From: an uncultured Desulfobulbaceae bacterium
GTDB taxonomy: Bacteria > Desulfobacterota > Desulfobulbia > Desulfobulbales > BM004
DNA: 64,000 nt
Direction of reading: 5' to 3'
Assembly (NCBI GenBank): GCA_947259115.1
Contig: CAMYKS010000010.1
Coordinates: forward strand, 199,385-263,384
Of the stretch, positions 34,494-42,383 are shown piece by piece (position 1 is the first letter of the stretch; every line of letters begins with the position of its first letter). The notes below the pieces were generated by a model. That model had not been told where the DNA came from and searched no databases. It saw only the letters and a program-made list of their open reading frames with translations. The translations under genes and the position numbers were made by a program.

Positions 34494-36899
34494 TCAGATC
34501 TTACACCCTCTCTTGCCCTTCTTCGTTTCCCTGAAGGCGACCTTTAGAATCTGGTCCATGTTTTTCACCGGGATGAACTCCATCTGCTCCCGGATGTCCT
34601 TGGGAATTTCCACCAGGTCCTTCTTGTTCTGCTCCGGGATAATAACCTTTTTGGTGCCGGAACGAAGGGCTGCAAGCGCCTTCTCCTTGAGGCCGCCGAT
34701 GGGAAGGACACGGCCCCGCAGGGTAATTTCACCGGTCATGGCCACATCCCAGGCCACCTTTTTCCTGGAAAGGGCTGAGTAGAGCGAAGTTGCCATGGTG
34801 ACTCCGGCAGAAGGGCCGTCCTTGGGAATGGCACCGGCCGGCACGTGAATATGGATATCCACCTCTTCAAAAAAATTCTCGGAGAGCTTCAGTTTATCCA
34901 TCCTGGACCTGCAGTAGCTCAAGGCCGCCTTGGCCGACTCCTGCATGACATCGCCAAGCTGGCCGGTAAGTATGAGACTGCCCTTGCCCTTCATAATGAT
35001 GGTTTCAACGTAGAGGATCTCGCCGCCCGTCTCTGTCCAGGCGAGCCCCGTAACCAGGCCGGGCTGGTCAATGGTCTCAATGTCACATTCCGGCTGGAAC
35101 TTGGGCGGGCCCAAATATTTATGCAGGGTCTGCCTGGAGATGGTATAAGGCCCTCTTGCCCCCTCGGCAATCTTTCTTGCCACCTTGCGGCATACCTTGC
35201 CGATCTCGCGCTCCAGATTCCGCAGGCCCGATTCCCTGGTATAATGGGAGATAATACGCTTAACTGTCACATCATCGAGCTTGATATGTTTTTCGGCAAT
35301 ACCGTTTTCTACAAGCTGCCTGGGCAGAAGATAGCGTTTGGCGATCTCGAGCTTTTCCTCCAAGGTATAGCCGGCCAGCCGGATGATTTCCATTCTGTCC
35401 AGCAGCGGCGACGGTATGGTGTCTGTAAGGTTGGCTGTGGTGATGAACATCACCTTGGATAGATCATAGGGGATGTTCATATAATGATCCGAAAAGGAAG
35501 AATTCTGCTCCGGATCAAGCACTTCCAGGAGGGCCGAGGAAGGATCTCCCCGGTAATCGGAGCCCACCTTATCTATCTCGTCCATCATAAAGACCGGGTT
35601 GTTGGCGCCGACAGTCTTCAAACCCTGAATGATACGCCCGGGCATGGCGCCGATATAGGTGCGCCTGTGGCCGCGGATCTCAGCCTCATCCCTCATGCCG
35701 CCCAGGGAAAGACGGTGGAATTTGCGGCCCAGGGCCCGGGCAATGGATTGGCCCAGCGAGGTCTTGCCGACACCGGGAGGGCCGACAAAGCAGAGGATCG
35801 GTCCCTTGGTCGACTTGTTCAGCTTGCGGACCGCCAGATACTCCAGTATCCTCTCCTTGATCTTCTCAAGGCCATAGTGGTCGGCATCAAGAACCTCTTT
35901 GGCAATCTTTAAGTCCAACCTGTCACGGCTGCCCCTGCTCCAGGGCACTTCGGTCAGCCAGTCCAGATAGGTCCGGATAATTCCAGCTTCTGAAGAATCG
36001 GGATGCATCATCTCCAAGCGCTTGAGCTGCTTGAGAGCCTCTTTTCTGGCATGGACCGGCATCCTGGCCTTACGGATCTTGCCCTGCAGCTCCTCGATTT
36101 CCTGAGCCCTGTCATCCACATCGCCCAATTCTTTTTTCAGGGCCTGCAGCTGTTCACGCAGATAATATTCCCGCTGCGAGCGCGTCATCTCCTCCTTGGC
36201 CTCGGTCTGGATCTTAGCCTGCATGGTGGACACCTCAAGCTCTTTGTTGAGATAATCCGCCACCAGTTTGAGCTTTTCCACCGGGTCAAAGCATTCAAGG
36301 ATAGCCTGAGCCTCAGGGATCTTCAAGCGCAGGTTGGAGGCAACCAGGTCCGCCAGACGGCCCGGGTCATCGATGTTATTCATGATCATAATGAGATCCG
36401 AGGAAAGAATGCCGCGTAGGGACATGATTTTTTCAGTCTGTTCACGCACCGTACGCATGAGCGCCTCAACCTCAACACTGATATCGGGCAGTTCCTGCTC
36501 ATCCACCACCATGACCTTTACTTTGAAAAACGGCTCCTTCTGCTGGAACTCCTGGATTTTTGCCTTGGTCAGGGCCTGCACCAGAACCTTGAGACGGCCG
36601 TCAGGCAGTTTCAGGGTGCGCATGATCATGCTCACCATACCTACATCATAAAGGTCTTTAGGTTCGGGATCCTCCTGGGTGGCATCCTTCTGGGTCAGTA
36701 GCACCAGGAGCTTATCCCTGGATAGGGCCTCATTGACAGCAGCCACCGATGACGCTCTGCCGACAAAAAGCGGTATAATCATAGAGTTGAAAACAACGAC
36801 ATCGCGTACCGCCATCAAAGGCAGTTCATCTGGTATCTCAATATCCTGCCTCTCTGCAAAATCATCAAGGTTGGCATGAATCGAATCATCAAAACCCAC
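34494..36899 (-). CDS. lon: ATP-dependent protease Lon
   Basis: The start is set at the GTG 36899, because AGGAGG lies 8 bp upstream. An upstream in-frame ATG (36971) without a good site would add 24 residues unlike the family. This gives 801 residues, normal for Lon. It is a hexameric AAA+ serine protease removing damaged and regulatory proteins. Order: N-terminal substrate domain (about 15-190), coiled coil, AAA+ module with Walker A GPPGVGKTS and sensor sequences, and the protease domain with catalytic Ser in KDGPSAGVTMATSL and Lys in GGLKEKALAALR. Between lon and the divergent beta-helix gene is a shared 255-bp promoter region. A phrase-repeat unit lies on its 3' side. Confidence 0.97.
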   Translation of the reverse strand: MGFDDSIHANLDDFAERQDIEIPDELPLMAVRDVVVFNSMIIPLFVGRASSVAAVNEALSRDKLLVLLTQKDATQEDPEPKDLYDVGMVSMIMRTLKLPDGRLKVLVQALTKAKIQEFQQKEPFFKVKVMVVDEQELPDISVEVEALMRTVREQTEKIMSLRGILSSDLIMIMNNIDDPGRLADLVASNLRLKIPEAQAILECFDPVEKLKLVADYLNKELEVSTMQAKIQTEAKEEMTRSQREYYLREQLQALKKELGDVDDRAQEIEELQGKIRKARMPVHARKEALKQLKRLEMMHPDSSEAGIIRTYLDWLTEVPWSRGSRDRLDLKIAKEVLDADHYGLEKIKERILEYLAVRKLNKSTKGPILCFVGPPGVGKTSLGQSIARALGRKFHRLSLGGMRDEAEIRGHRRTYIGAMPGRIIQGLKTVGANNPVFMMDEIDKVGSDYRGDPSSALLEVLDPEQNSSFSDHYMNIPYDLSKVMFITTANLTDTIPSPLLDRMEIIRLAGYTLEEKLEIAKRYLLPRQLVENGIAEKHIKLDDVTVKRIISHYTRESGLRNLEREIGKVCRKVARKIAEGARGPYTISRQTLHKYLGPPKFQPECDIETIDQPGLVTGLAWTETGGEILYVETIIMKGKGSLILTGQLGDVMQESAKAALSYCRSRMDKLKLSENFFEEVDIHIHVPAGAIPKDGPSAGVTMATSLYSALSRKKVAWDVAMTGEITLRGRVLPIGGLKEKALAALRSGTKKVIIPEQNKKDLVEIPKDIREQMEFIPVKNMDQILKVAFRETKKGKRGCKI

Positions 36900-37154
36900 G
36901 GGTTTATCCTCCTGTATAGAAAAAGTTTCCACCTGGAAACAGAGTGTCTGGAACTTCCGGCTGCCAAGCATTCCGGACTGTTGCCTGATATTAATTACTG
37001 CTATGCTGCTGTGAATCTAAACACTGGAGAGACTGAAGTCAAGCTTCGCATGCTTACCTCACTCCTGTGCGTTTTTTTGTTGCTTAAATGCGATATTCTT
37101 TTTTATGTAATCGGTCAACAGCTAAATATAAAAAAAACACTTAGGCCAGTAATT

Positions 37155-37955
37155 ATGCTTTCCGCACACTCTTTTTTTGACCTGTCTTCCTGTGAACACC
37201 CTGAACTCATGCGACCTGAAGAACAGGCATGGGACGCCCTGAAAAATCTGAAGCACTACCTTGGGGAGCAGCGCTATCATGAGTTGACCCCTCCACTTAT
37301 CCAGGACGGCGAGCCCGTTAAAAGAACCCTGGTGTATTACAACGGTTCCCTGCTGGAGGCCAGGGAGCTGAGAATTGAATTGGGCGATGCCACTAAGGGA
37401 GGCATCAAGGTTTTTCATGATGAAAACTTGCTGCTCGGGGCCAGTGTCATTATGGCCGGGGCCATTTTCCATGGCAGCCGGATCAGGATCGGCAAGGGGG
37501 TGCTGATTGAGCCGGGCGCCTATATCAAATCTCCGACCATAATCGGCGATCAGACTGAAGTGCGGCATGGCGCTTACATCAGGGGCAACTGTTTAATAGG
37601 CAGAAACTGTGTGGTGGGGCATGTTACAGAGGTCAAACACACCATTTTTCTGGATGGCGCCAAAGCCGGGCATTTTGCCTATCTGGGGGACTCCATTCTC
37701 GGCAACGGGGTCAACCTGGGGGCTGGGACCAAGCTGGCAAACCTGCGCTTCATCAAAGGAGACATCTCCATAACTACCCCGAACTCCACAATGGAGACCG
37801 GCCTGCGCAAACTGGGGGCCATACTGGGAGACCACGTACAGACAGGCTGCAATTCCGTCACTAATCCCGGCACATTTCTTGGAAAAAAATCCTTGGTCAT
37901 CCCTAATACCACCGTGCCATCAGGGTATCATCCTGACGGATCGCTGATCAGATAA
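37155..37955 (+). CDS. Left-handed beta-helix (hexapeptide) protein, GlmU-C/sugar acyltransferase-like
   Basis: The 266-residue protein begins at ATG 37155; the longer upstream frame has atypical residues and no ribosome site. After an alpha/beta leader (about 1-75; PEEQAWDALKNLKHYLGEQR), about 90-250 is a run of hexapeptide repeats (GSRIRIGKGVLIEPGAYIK, TIIGDQTEVRHGAYIRG, GRNCVVGHVTEV), forming a left-handed beta-helix. VNLGAGTKLANLR is typical of acetyl/acyltransferases that complete nucleotide sugars. No N-terminal pyrophosphorylase domain is present, so it is a stand-alone acyltransferase-like protein with unknown substrate. It lies divergent from lon, and the phrase unit with the four-helix gene starts 40 bp downstream. 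Confidence 0.75.
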   Translation: MLSAHSFFDLSSCEHPELMRPEEQAWDALKNLKHYLGEQRYHELTPPLIQDGEPVKRTLVYYNGSLLEARELRIELGDATKGGIKVFHDENLLLGASVIMAGAIFHGSRIRIGKGVLIEPGAYIKSPTIIGDQTEVRHGAYIRGNCLIGRNCVVGHVTEVKHTIFLDGAKAGHFAYLGDSILGNGVNLGAGTKLANLRFIKGDISITTPNSTMETGLRKLGAILGDHVQTGCNSVTNPGTFLGKKSLVIPNTTVPSGYHPDGSLIR

Positions 37956-37995
37956 AATAGGGGCCAAGGGGTCAAGGTAAAAGAACAAATGCCTA

Positions 37996-38407
37996 AAGTT
38001 ACGAGTGCCTAAAGTGCCTAAAGTTATTGAGAATAAAGAATTTTCCAAAAAGCTAGAAAAAAGGACTCGTCTTTTTGCGGTTGCTATCATTAAATTATCC
38101 ACATTACTTCCAGATACTCCGGAAGGAAAAGTTATCAGAAATCAAATTACCAAGTCAGGCACATCCATAGGAGCTAACTGCCGGGAAGCTAATCGTTCAC
38201 GAAGTAAGGCTGACTTCAAGAACAAGATAAAGATATGTGAAAGTGAAGCAAGCGAAACACAATACTGGCTGGAAGTAATTGTTGAGTCAAAAATGCTGAG
38301 TTGGGAAAAAGTCAAACAGGACCATCAAGAATGCAGTGAACTCTTGGCTTTATTTGCCGCCATCGCAAAAGGCTCTAAACTTTAGGCACTTTAGGCACTC
38401 GTAACTT
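37996..38407. repeat. Inverted-repeat unit carrying the four-helix-bundle gene
   Basis: The 30-bp left arm (37996-38025) and the right arm (38378-38407) are perfect reverse complements. The left arm reads AAGTTACGAGTGCCTAAAGT and continues. Arm phrases continue outwards (37989-37995 and GTAACTTG repeats to 38420). The gene 38005-38385 starts and ends inside the arms. Left of the unit is a CCTTGACC-type phrase (complement of 37960-37982). The arms match those of 33973-34362. Confidence 0.9.
38005..38385 (+). CDS. Four-helix-bundle protein (23S rRNA IVS protein / bAvd-like)
   Basis: The 126-residue protein is all helical and matches the four-helix-bundle family (TIGR02436 / 23S-rRNA-intervening-sequence protein, also related to the Avd accessory protein of diversity-generating retroelements). 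Seen are FSKKLEKRTRLFAVAIIKLS, IRNQITKSGTSIGANCREA, the signature SGTSIGANCREANRSRSKADF and a final ALFAAIAKGSKL. Members form pentameric barrels and bind nucleic acid; some are carried in 23S rRNA insertions. The GTG start and the TAG stop fall inside the left and right arms of a perfect 30-bp inverted repeat, so the repeats encode MPKVPKV and the final residues. There is no evident ribosome site. Its cellular role is unknown. Confidence 0.8.
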   Translation: MPKVPKVIENKEFSKKLEKRTRLFAVAIIKLSTLLPDTPEGKVIRNQITKSGTSIGANCREANRSRSKADFKNKIKICESEASETQYWLEVIVESKMLSWEKVKQDHQECSELLALFAAIAKGSKL

Positions 38408-38422
38408 GTAACTTGTAACTTC

Positions 38423-38713
38423 CTATTGCGCCCTGAGCCAATACTCGTTCAAGGCATAAAAAAAGCCGATGATGATCCCCAGGGTGCAGTAAATCCTGAC
38501 AATTCGGTCCCAGGGGAGACGCGCACCGGTGGAGCGCTGCATAAAGGAGACGACCAGGATGGTCAAGCCCACCACAAAGGGCGCTGTCATGAGGATCTGC
38601 ACCAGGGTTGACTTGACGGTTACAGCCAAACTTTCCGGGGTAAACCTGAGGTTGAACAGCAGATAGGCACAAATCACCAGGCTCAATGAAACATTTTTTT
38701 TAATTGCACTCAT
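38423..38713 (-). CDS. Small membrane protein, function unknown
   Basis: The 96-residue protein has hydrophobic segments at about 7-22, 37-55 and 72-88 (VTVKSTLVQILMTAPFVVGL; GIIIGFFYALNEYW), so probably three membrane helices. No domain is recognised. Its ATG lies directly against the start of the divergent gene 38714-39868 (CAT then ATG), leaving no space for a promoter between the two, so at least one start may be misplaced. The 3' end lies 38 bp from the four-helix unit. Confidence 0.55.
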   Translation of the reverse strand: MSAIKKNVSLSLVICAYLLFNLRFTPESLAVTVKSTLVQILMTAPFVVGLTILVVSFMQRSTGARLPWDRIVRIYCTLGIIIGFFYALNEYWLRAQ

Positions 38714-39868
38714 ATGGAACTCATATCTTCAGCACTTATTTTTCCTGATACGGAACCTTCCGGCCATGGCATGGCAAGGCTTCTCGTTTTCTTTAATGCA
38801 TTATCCTATTACCTGCCGACAGAAATAGCAGGGGAAGACAAGAAGGACAACAATTTCTTTACAAACCTGAGTACGGGATATGTTCCGGCGCCGCTTGGCG
38901 AGGACCTTTCACGTTTCAACCGGCTCCTGCGTGAAATGGAAACAAGCAGGTCCGATGAGCTTGCCCGTCTATTCTCTGCTGCCAAAGCACCCGTGGCCGC
39001 AGGACAGCTCAGGGACCAGGATGAAATTTCGGCTTCAAGCGTTTATGCCGCCATGAAAGGTGATGCGGATACGAAAAGAAGCCGCCGCTATAAAGAGCGT
39101 TTATGGCAGGCCAGGCTGATACTGAAGCTGGCTGAAACCCTTGCCAGAAGAGAGGCGGAGGTCAGCCTGGGGCTGGCGCAGATATCCTCTGTTGAGCAAA
39201 AAGTATTTACCGCCCTTGAGGGGCTCGGTGAGGCTGAAAAGGATGACCCGGCAGAAATGGGCAGCCTTGATACATTCCGGCATTTCGATGGTGAAAATAT
39301 TATGCCGGAGGAAACTTCGCCGGGAACATCCGCAGCGCTCATCCCCCTGCGCTTGAAAGCCTGGGCTGAACTCTACCTGGCAGACACATCGGACAGGCAC
39401 CCAATGGCCCTTGCCACCACCAGCCCGGCAAGCGGCGCCATCCTCCTTGACGGCTATGAAAATACCTGGCGCAGAGACCCCAAAAAACTATTTTCCCTCT
39501 CCATCCCGGCACTTTACCTTGCAGGCAAAAAAGGAGCCCGGGAACAGTATCAGGCATCCAGGAACACATTCCGTGCAGCGGCACAAGAAAACCTGGAGTA
39601 CCTTGCAAGTCTCCTCCAAAAAACTTCAAGCACAGCTGAACCAGTACACCATAGTCAGAAAGAACTTTCAGATAATGTTTCCGCCTGGAAGCAAAAGATT
39701 AAAACCCATTTTCCAGGCCATAAAACCGGCTTCAGAAAACTCGATTTCTACTGCTTCCCAGGCCTCCCCTTTTCAGAACTGCTTCAGCGACTTTTGCATC
39801 TGGAGGAACCTGTTTCAGCAAAAATTCAAGAGCACCCGACGGGCTTATTGGCAATCCTGAATCCCTGA
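38714..39868 (+). CDS. Hypothetical protein, Ala/Glu-rich, likely helical
   Basis: The 384-residue soluble protein has no signal peptide. Helix-forming, charged sequence dominates, for example ERLWQARLILKLAETLARRE and SLGLAQISSVEQKVFTALEG; a Glu/Asp-rich middle is followed by a His-containing C-terminal part (FPGHKTGFRKLDFYCF). I do not recognise a family. No Shine-Dalgarno precedes the ATG, and the start touches the start of the divergent membrane-protein gene. It could be co-regulated with that gene. Codon use is like the core genes, so it is probably a long-standing resident. Confidence 0.65.
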   Translation: MELISSALIFPDTEPSGHGMARLLVFFNALSYYLPTEIAGEDKKDNNFFTNLSTGYVPAPLGEDLSRFNRLLREMETSRSDELARLFSAAKAPVAAGQLRDQDEISASSVYAAMKGDADTKRSRRYKERLWQARLILKLAETLARREAEVSLGLAQISSVEQKVFTALEGLGEAEKDDPAEMGSLDTFRHFDGENIMPEETSPGTSAALIPLRLKAWAELYLADTSDRHPMALATTSPASGAILLDGYENTWRRDPKKLFSLSIPALYLAGKKGAREQYQASRNTFRAAAQENLEYLASLLQKTSSTAEPVHHSQKELSDNVSAWKQKIKTHFPGHKTGFRKLDFYCFPGLPFSELLQRLLHLEEPVSAKIQEHPTGLLAILNP

Positions 39869-39938
39869 ACTTCCAGCCTTTTAAGTTAATCCTGAAACCA
39901 TGAACTGCTGCCTGCGCCCGTATGCAGGTAAGCGACCA

Positions 39939-40064
39939 ACGGGAGACTCCGGGTAAGCACCCTTAAATACAGGGCATAAACACCCTTTCAGGGCACTATT
40001 TTTAGTACCCCCTCGGAGTCTATCGCTTACCTGAGGGGTATAAACAACCAACGGGAGACTCCGC
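39939..40064. repeat. Direct and inverted copies of an ACCAACGGGAGACTCCG motif
   Basis: ACCAACGGGAGACTCCG occurs at 39939-39955 and 40048-40064; the inverted form CGGAGTCT occurs at 40015-40022. A related inverted block (CGGAGTCTCCCTCTGGTCGT) is at 34095-34114 within the mltG-lon unit. The gap 39869-40131 holds no gene. Confidence 0.55.
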
Positions 40065-40131
40065 GGAAGAGCCCGGTCGTCTGCAACAAACCCATGCAGG
40101 GCCGGCGCTGACACAGCAGGCGGAATGCAGG

Positions 40132-40569
40132 CTACAGGTTCTTATAGGGGTTGATGGTCAGGACCGGGCAGGGAGAAGACCGCACAACCTTTTCAGCCAC
40201 GCTGCCGAACATCACCTTCTCAAGCCCCTTGTAGCCGTGGGTGCCCATGACAATCAGGTCCATGCCGCTTTCTTCCGCATGGCGGATGATCTCCTCGGCA
40301 ACATCACCTACGAGCACCTTTGCTTTAATATTTTTATGGTCTACAAGAAATTTTTCCATTTTCTCCTCAGCTGCCTCTACCATCTCCTCCTCAAATTTGG
40401 CAACCGGCATATGAGGTACAAAAAAACCTGAGTAGTCATCAAAACTCTGAACAACAAACACGACATGGATCTCGGCCTGGCATACCCCTGAAAAATACCC
40501 GGCAGCATCCAGAATCTTCTTGGAGTTTTCTGAAAAGTCAACGGGCACAAGCGCCTTTTTTATTTCCAT
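40132..40569 (-). CDS. Universal stress protein (UspA family)
   Basis: The 145-residue soluble protein has the Usp fold: IKKALVPVDFSENSKKILDA at the N-terminus and the ATP-binding signature near the C-terminus (MGTHGYKGLEKVMFGSVAEK, the GxxGx9GS loop) followed by VVRSSPCPVLTI. It is an ATP-binding-type Usp. Such proteins support survival in growth arrest and stress. The gene stands alone on the minus strand. A palindromic AT-rich stretch (CTATTTTTATTAAAAATA) at about 40599-40616 lies just upstream of its start. Function beyond the family is not evident. Confidence 0.9.
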   Translation of the reverse strand: MEIKKALVPVDFSENSKKILDAAGYFSGVCQAEIHVVFVVQSFDDYSGFFVPHMPVAKFEEEMVEAAEEKMEKFLVDHKNIKAKVLVGDVAEEIIRHAEESGMDLIVMGTHGYKGLEKVMFGSVAEKVVRSSPCPVLTINPYKNL

Positions 40570-40994
40570 TTCCCTCCTCCTTTTTTTATTTTTAACGCAC
40601 TATTTTTATTAAAAATAACGAGCAATTCGCCAAGCAACAATCTGTACATATCTTTAAAGTTATAATTTCAATTTCCCATATCGCGTAACTGAATGCAACA
40701 ATATTTATATAAATAGATTTCCCAGCAAAGTATCCAGCCCTGCAGAAACGCATAATCAACCCTGAGCAAACTGATTAACCCTGTGCCTGTGCCCTTTTCA
40801 TTTTCCCTGAACGCAAGAGCAGAAAGGCCTTACGGACCTTTACTCTCCTTGATACTCTCCACTTGAATAGATCACCGTTTATTTTTAACCTTTACATATT
40901 GACCTGCCACCTCATCGGCAATATACTTATTAGGTTGTATGTCAATAATTTGAGTCGTTTTTTTTGTTGCAAACTATATTTTTGGGAGGTCCTG
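40570..40994. other. Intergenic region upstream of the AhbD-like gene
   Basis: 425 bp. Near the left it has the AT-rich palindrome before the stress-protein start. On the right, a frame from a TTG at 40863 runs into the AhbD-like gene, but its codons read unlike a protein of this family. No RNA gene is seen. The promoter of the AhbD-like gene must lie here. Confidence 0.4.
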
Positions 40995-42059
40995 GTGGAC
41001 TTTGACGTGAAATGGATTGCCTGGGAGATAACCAGGCGTTGCAATTTGAAATGTGTGCACTGCCGTTCTTCCTCTGAACTGGAGGCCAAAGAACATCCTG
41101 ATTTTTCTTTTGACGAGGCCAAAAGGGCCCTTGATGACATCAGTTCCTATGCCCAGCCCGTGGTAGTACTCTCAGGGGGCGAGCCTCTCCTGCGCAAGGA
41201 TGTTTTCGACATTGCCGCCTACGGGACTGAAAAAGGATTGCGTATGTGCCTGGCCACCAACGGCACCCTGGTGACAGACGAAATTTGCCGGAAGATCAAT
41301 AAAGCAGGCATCAGGATGGTATCATTAAGCCTTGACGGCTCCACTGCCGAGGTCCATGACGATTTCCGCAACCAGCAGGGGGCCTTTGCAGGAACACTAC
41401 GGGCTGCCGCCCTTTTCAGGGAACATGAAATACCTTTTCTGGTCAACTCCTCATTTACCAAACGCAACCAGGAGGAGATACCGAAGGTTCATAAACTTGC
41501 CAAAAAGATCGGTGCTACGGCCTGGTACATGTTCATGATAGTGCCCACAGGCCGGGGCCAGGATATCATGGATGAATTGATCTCTGCAGAGAACTACGAA
41601 GATATCCTTGATTGGCATTACCAGATGGAAAAAGATGAAGATGAACTACTGGTGCGGCCCACCTGTGCTCCGCATTACTATAGAATCATCCTGCAGAAAT
41701 CCAAGGAGGAGGGAGAAAAATTCAAGCGGCGGTCCCTGAAATTTTCAACCGGCGGCAGCAAGGGATGTTTAGCCGGCCAGCTCATCTGCCTCATTGATGT
41801 GGATGGCGACGTCCTGCCCTGCAGCTACTTCCCGAAATCCGCCGGCAACATCCGCACGCAGCCCTTCAAGGATATCTGGGAAAACTCGGAACTGTTTAAG
41901 GAACTGAGAAACTTTAAGATATACAAGGGCAGCTGCGGGCGCTGCGAATACCTTAATGTCTGCGGCGGCTGCCGGGCCCGGTCCTATTCCATGACCGGCG
42001 ACTACCTTGCAGAGGAGCCCTTCTGCAATTATGTGCCGAGGGAGAAAGAGAAGGTGTAA
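40995..42059 (+). CDS. ahbD: Radical SAM heme b synthase AhbD-like
   Basis: The start is set at GTG 40995, with GGGAGG 5 bp upstream; 44 further upstream codons from a TTG are not family-like. The protein has about 354 residues. It has the radical SAM motif [18 protein letters not shown] (CxxxCxxC), a Gly-rich [16 protein letters not shown], and a C-terminal SPASM-like cysteine set ([50 protein letters not shown]). The C-terminal [20 protein letters not shown] fits AhbD, which oxidatively decarboxylates Fe-coproporphyrin III to heme b in sulfate reducers and methanogens. Its paralogue AhbC is similar, so AhbD versus AhbC is not absolutely fixed. hemE follows 324 bp later. Confidence 0.75.
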   Translation: MDFDVKWIAWEITRRCNLKCVHCRSSSELEAKEHPDFSFDEAKRALDDISSYAQPVVVLSGGEPLLRKDVFDIAAYGTEKGLRMCLATNGTLVTDEICRKINKAGIRMVSLSLDGSTAEVHDDFRNQQGAFAGTLRAAALFREHEIPFLVNSSFTKRNQEEIPKVHKLAKKIGATAWYMFMIVPTGRGQDIMDELISAENYEDILDWHYQMEKDEDELLVRPTCAPHYYRIILQKSKEEGEKFKRRSLKFSTGGSKGCLAGQLICLIDVDGDVLPCSYFPKSAGNIRTQPFKDIWENSELFKELRNFKIYKGSCGRCEYLNVCGGCRARSYSMTGDYLAEEPFCNYVPREKEKV

Positions 42060-42066
42060 AGATAAA

Positions 42067-42329
42067 GGGTTCAAGGGGTCAAGGGGTCGAGGTTTCAAGG
42101 GGAGAAACAAAATTTAAAGGCACAAGATACAGGGTGCAAGGTACTTGACGCTTGGCACCGGGGAAAAAATCGATGTTATAAAAAAAATACTTGCAATTTT
42201 TACTTTTGCATTACAATTTTTTTGAACCCTTGAACCCTTGAACCCTTGAACCCTTGAACCCTTGAACCCTTGAACCCTTGAACCCTTCCTTGAACCCTTG
42301 AAACCTTGAAACCTTGAAACCTTGAAACC
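42067..42329. repeat. Inverted phrase unit with 8-bp tandem array upstream of hemE
   Basis: Eight perfect tandem copies of TTGAACCC (42222-42285), a TTCC break, one more copy and four copies of TTGAAACC (to 42329) lie 54 bp before hemE. About 120 bp to the left, 42067-42104 carries the opposite-strand phrases (GGGTTCAAGGGGTCAAGG), so the two arrays face each other. A partial R1 phrase (AACTTTAGCTCACTT, 42341-42355) lies between the array and hemE. No gene lies in this 324-bp gap. Confidence 0.9.
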
Positions 42330-42383
42330 AAAGAGTCTAAAACTTTAGCTCACTTATAACTTATTACTTGAGGACCGGTTTTC

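Noticed and set aside
36900-36971. 24-codon N-terminal extension of Lon from an ATG at 36971
   Set aside because: A GTG at 36899 with AGGAGG 8 bp upstream gives a family-like start; the ATG has no good site.
36876-37154. Long upstream extension of the beta-helix gene
   Set aside because: The extra 93 codons overlap the lon start region and are unlike the family; ATG 37155 is a better start.
40863-40994. TTG-initiated extension of the AhbD-like gene
   Set aside because: The added residues are unlike the family; GTG 40995 with GGGAGG is preferred.
42222-42329. Possible CRISPR array
   Set aside because: The 8-bp unit repeats back to back with no spacers and no cas genes are present.
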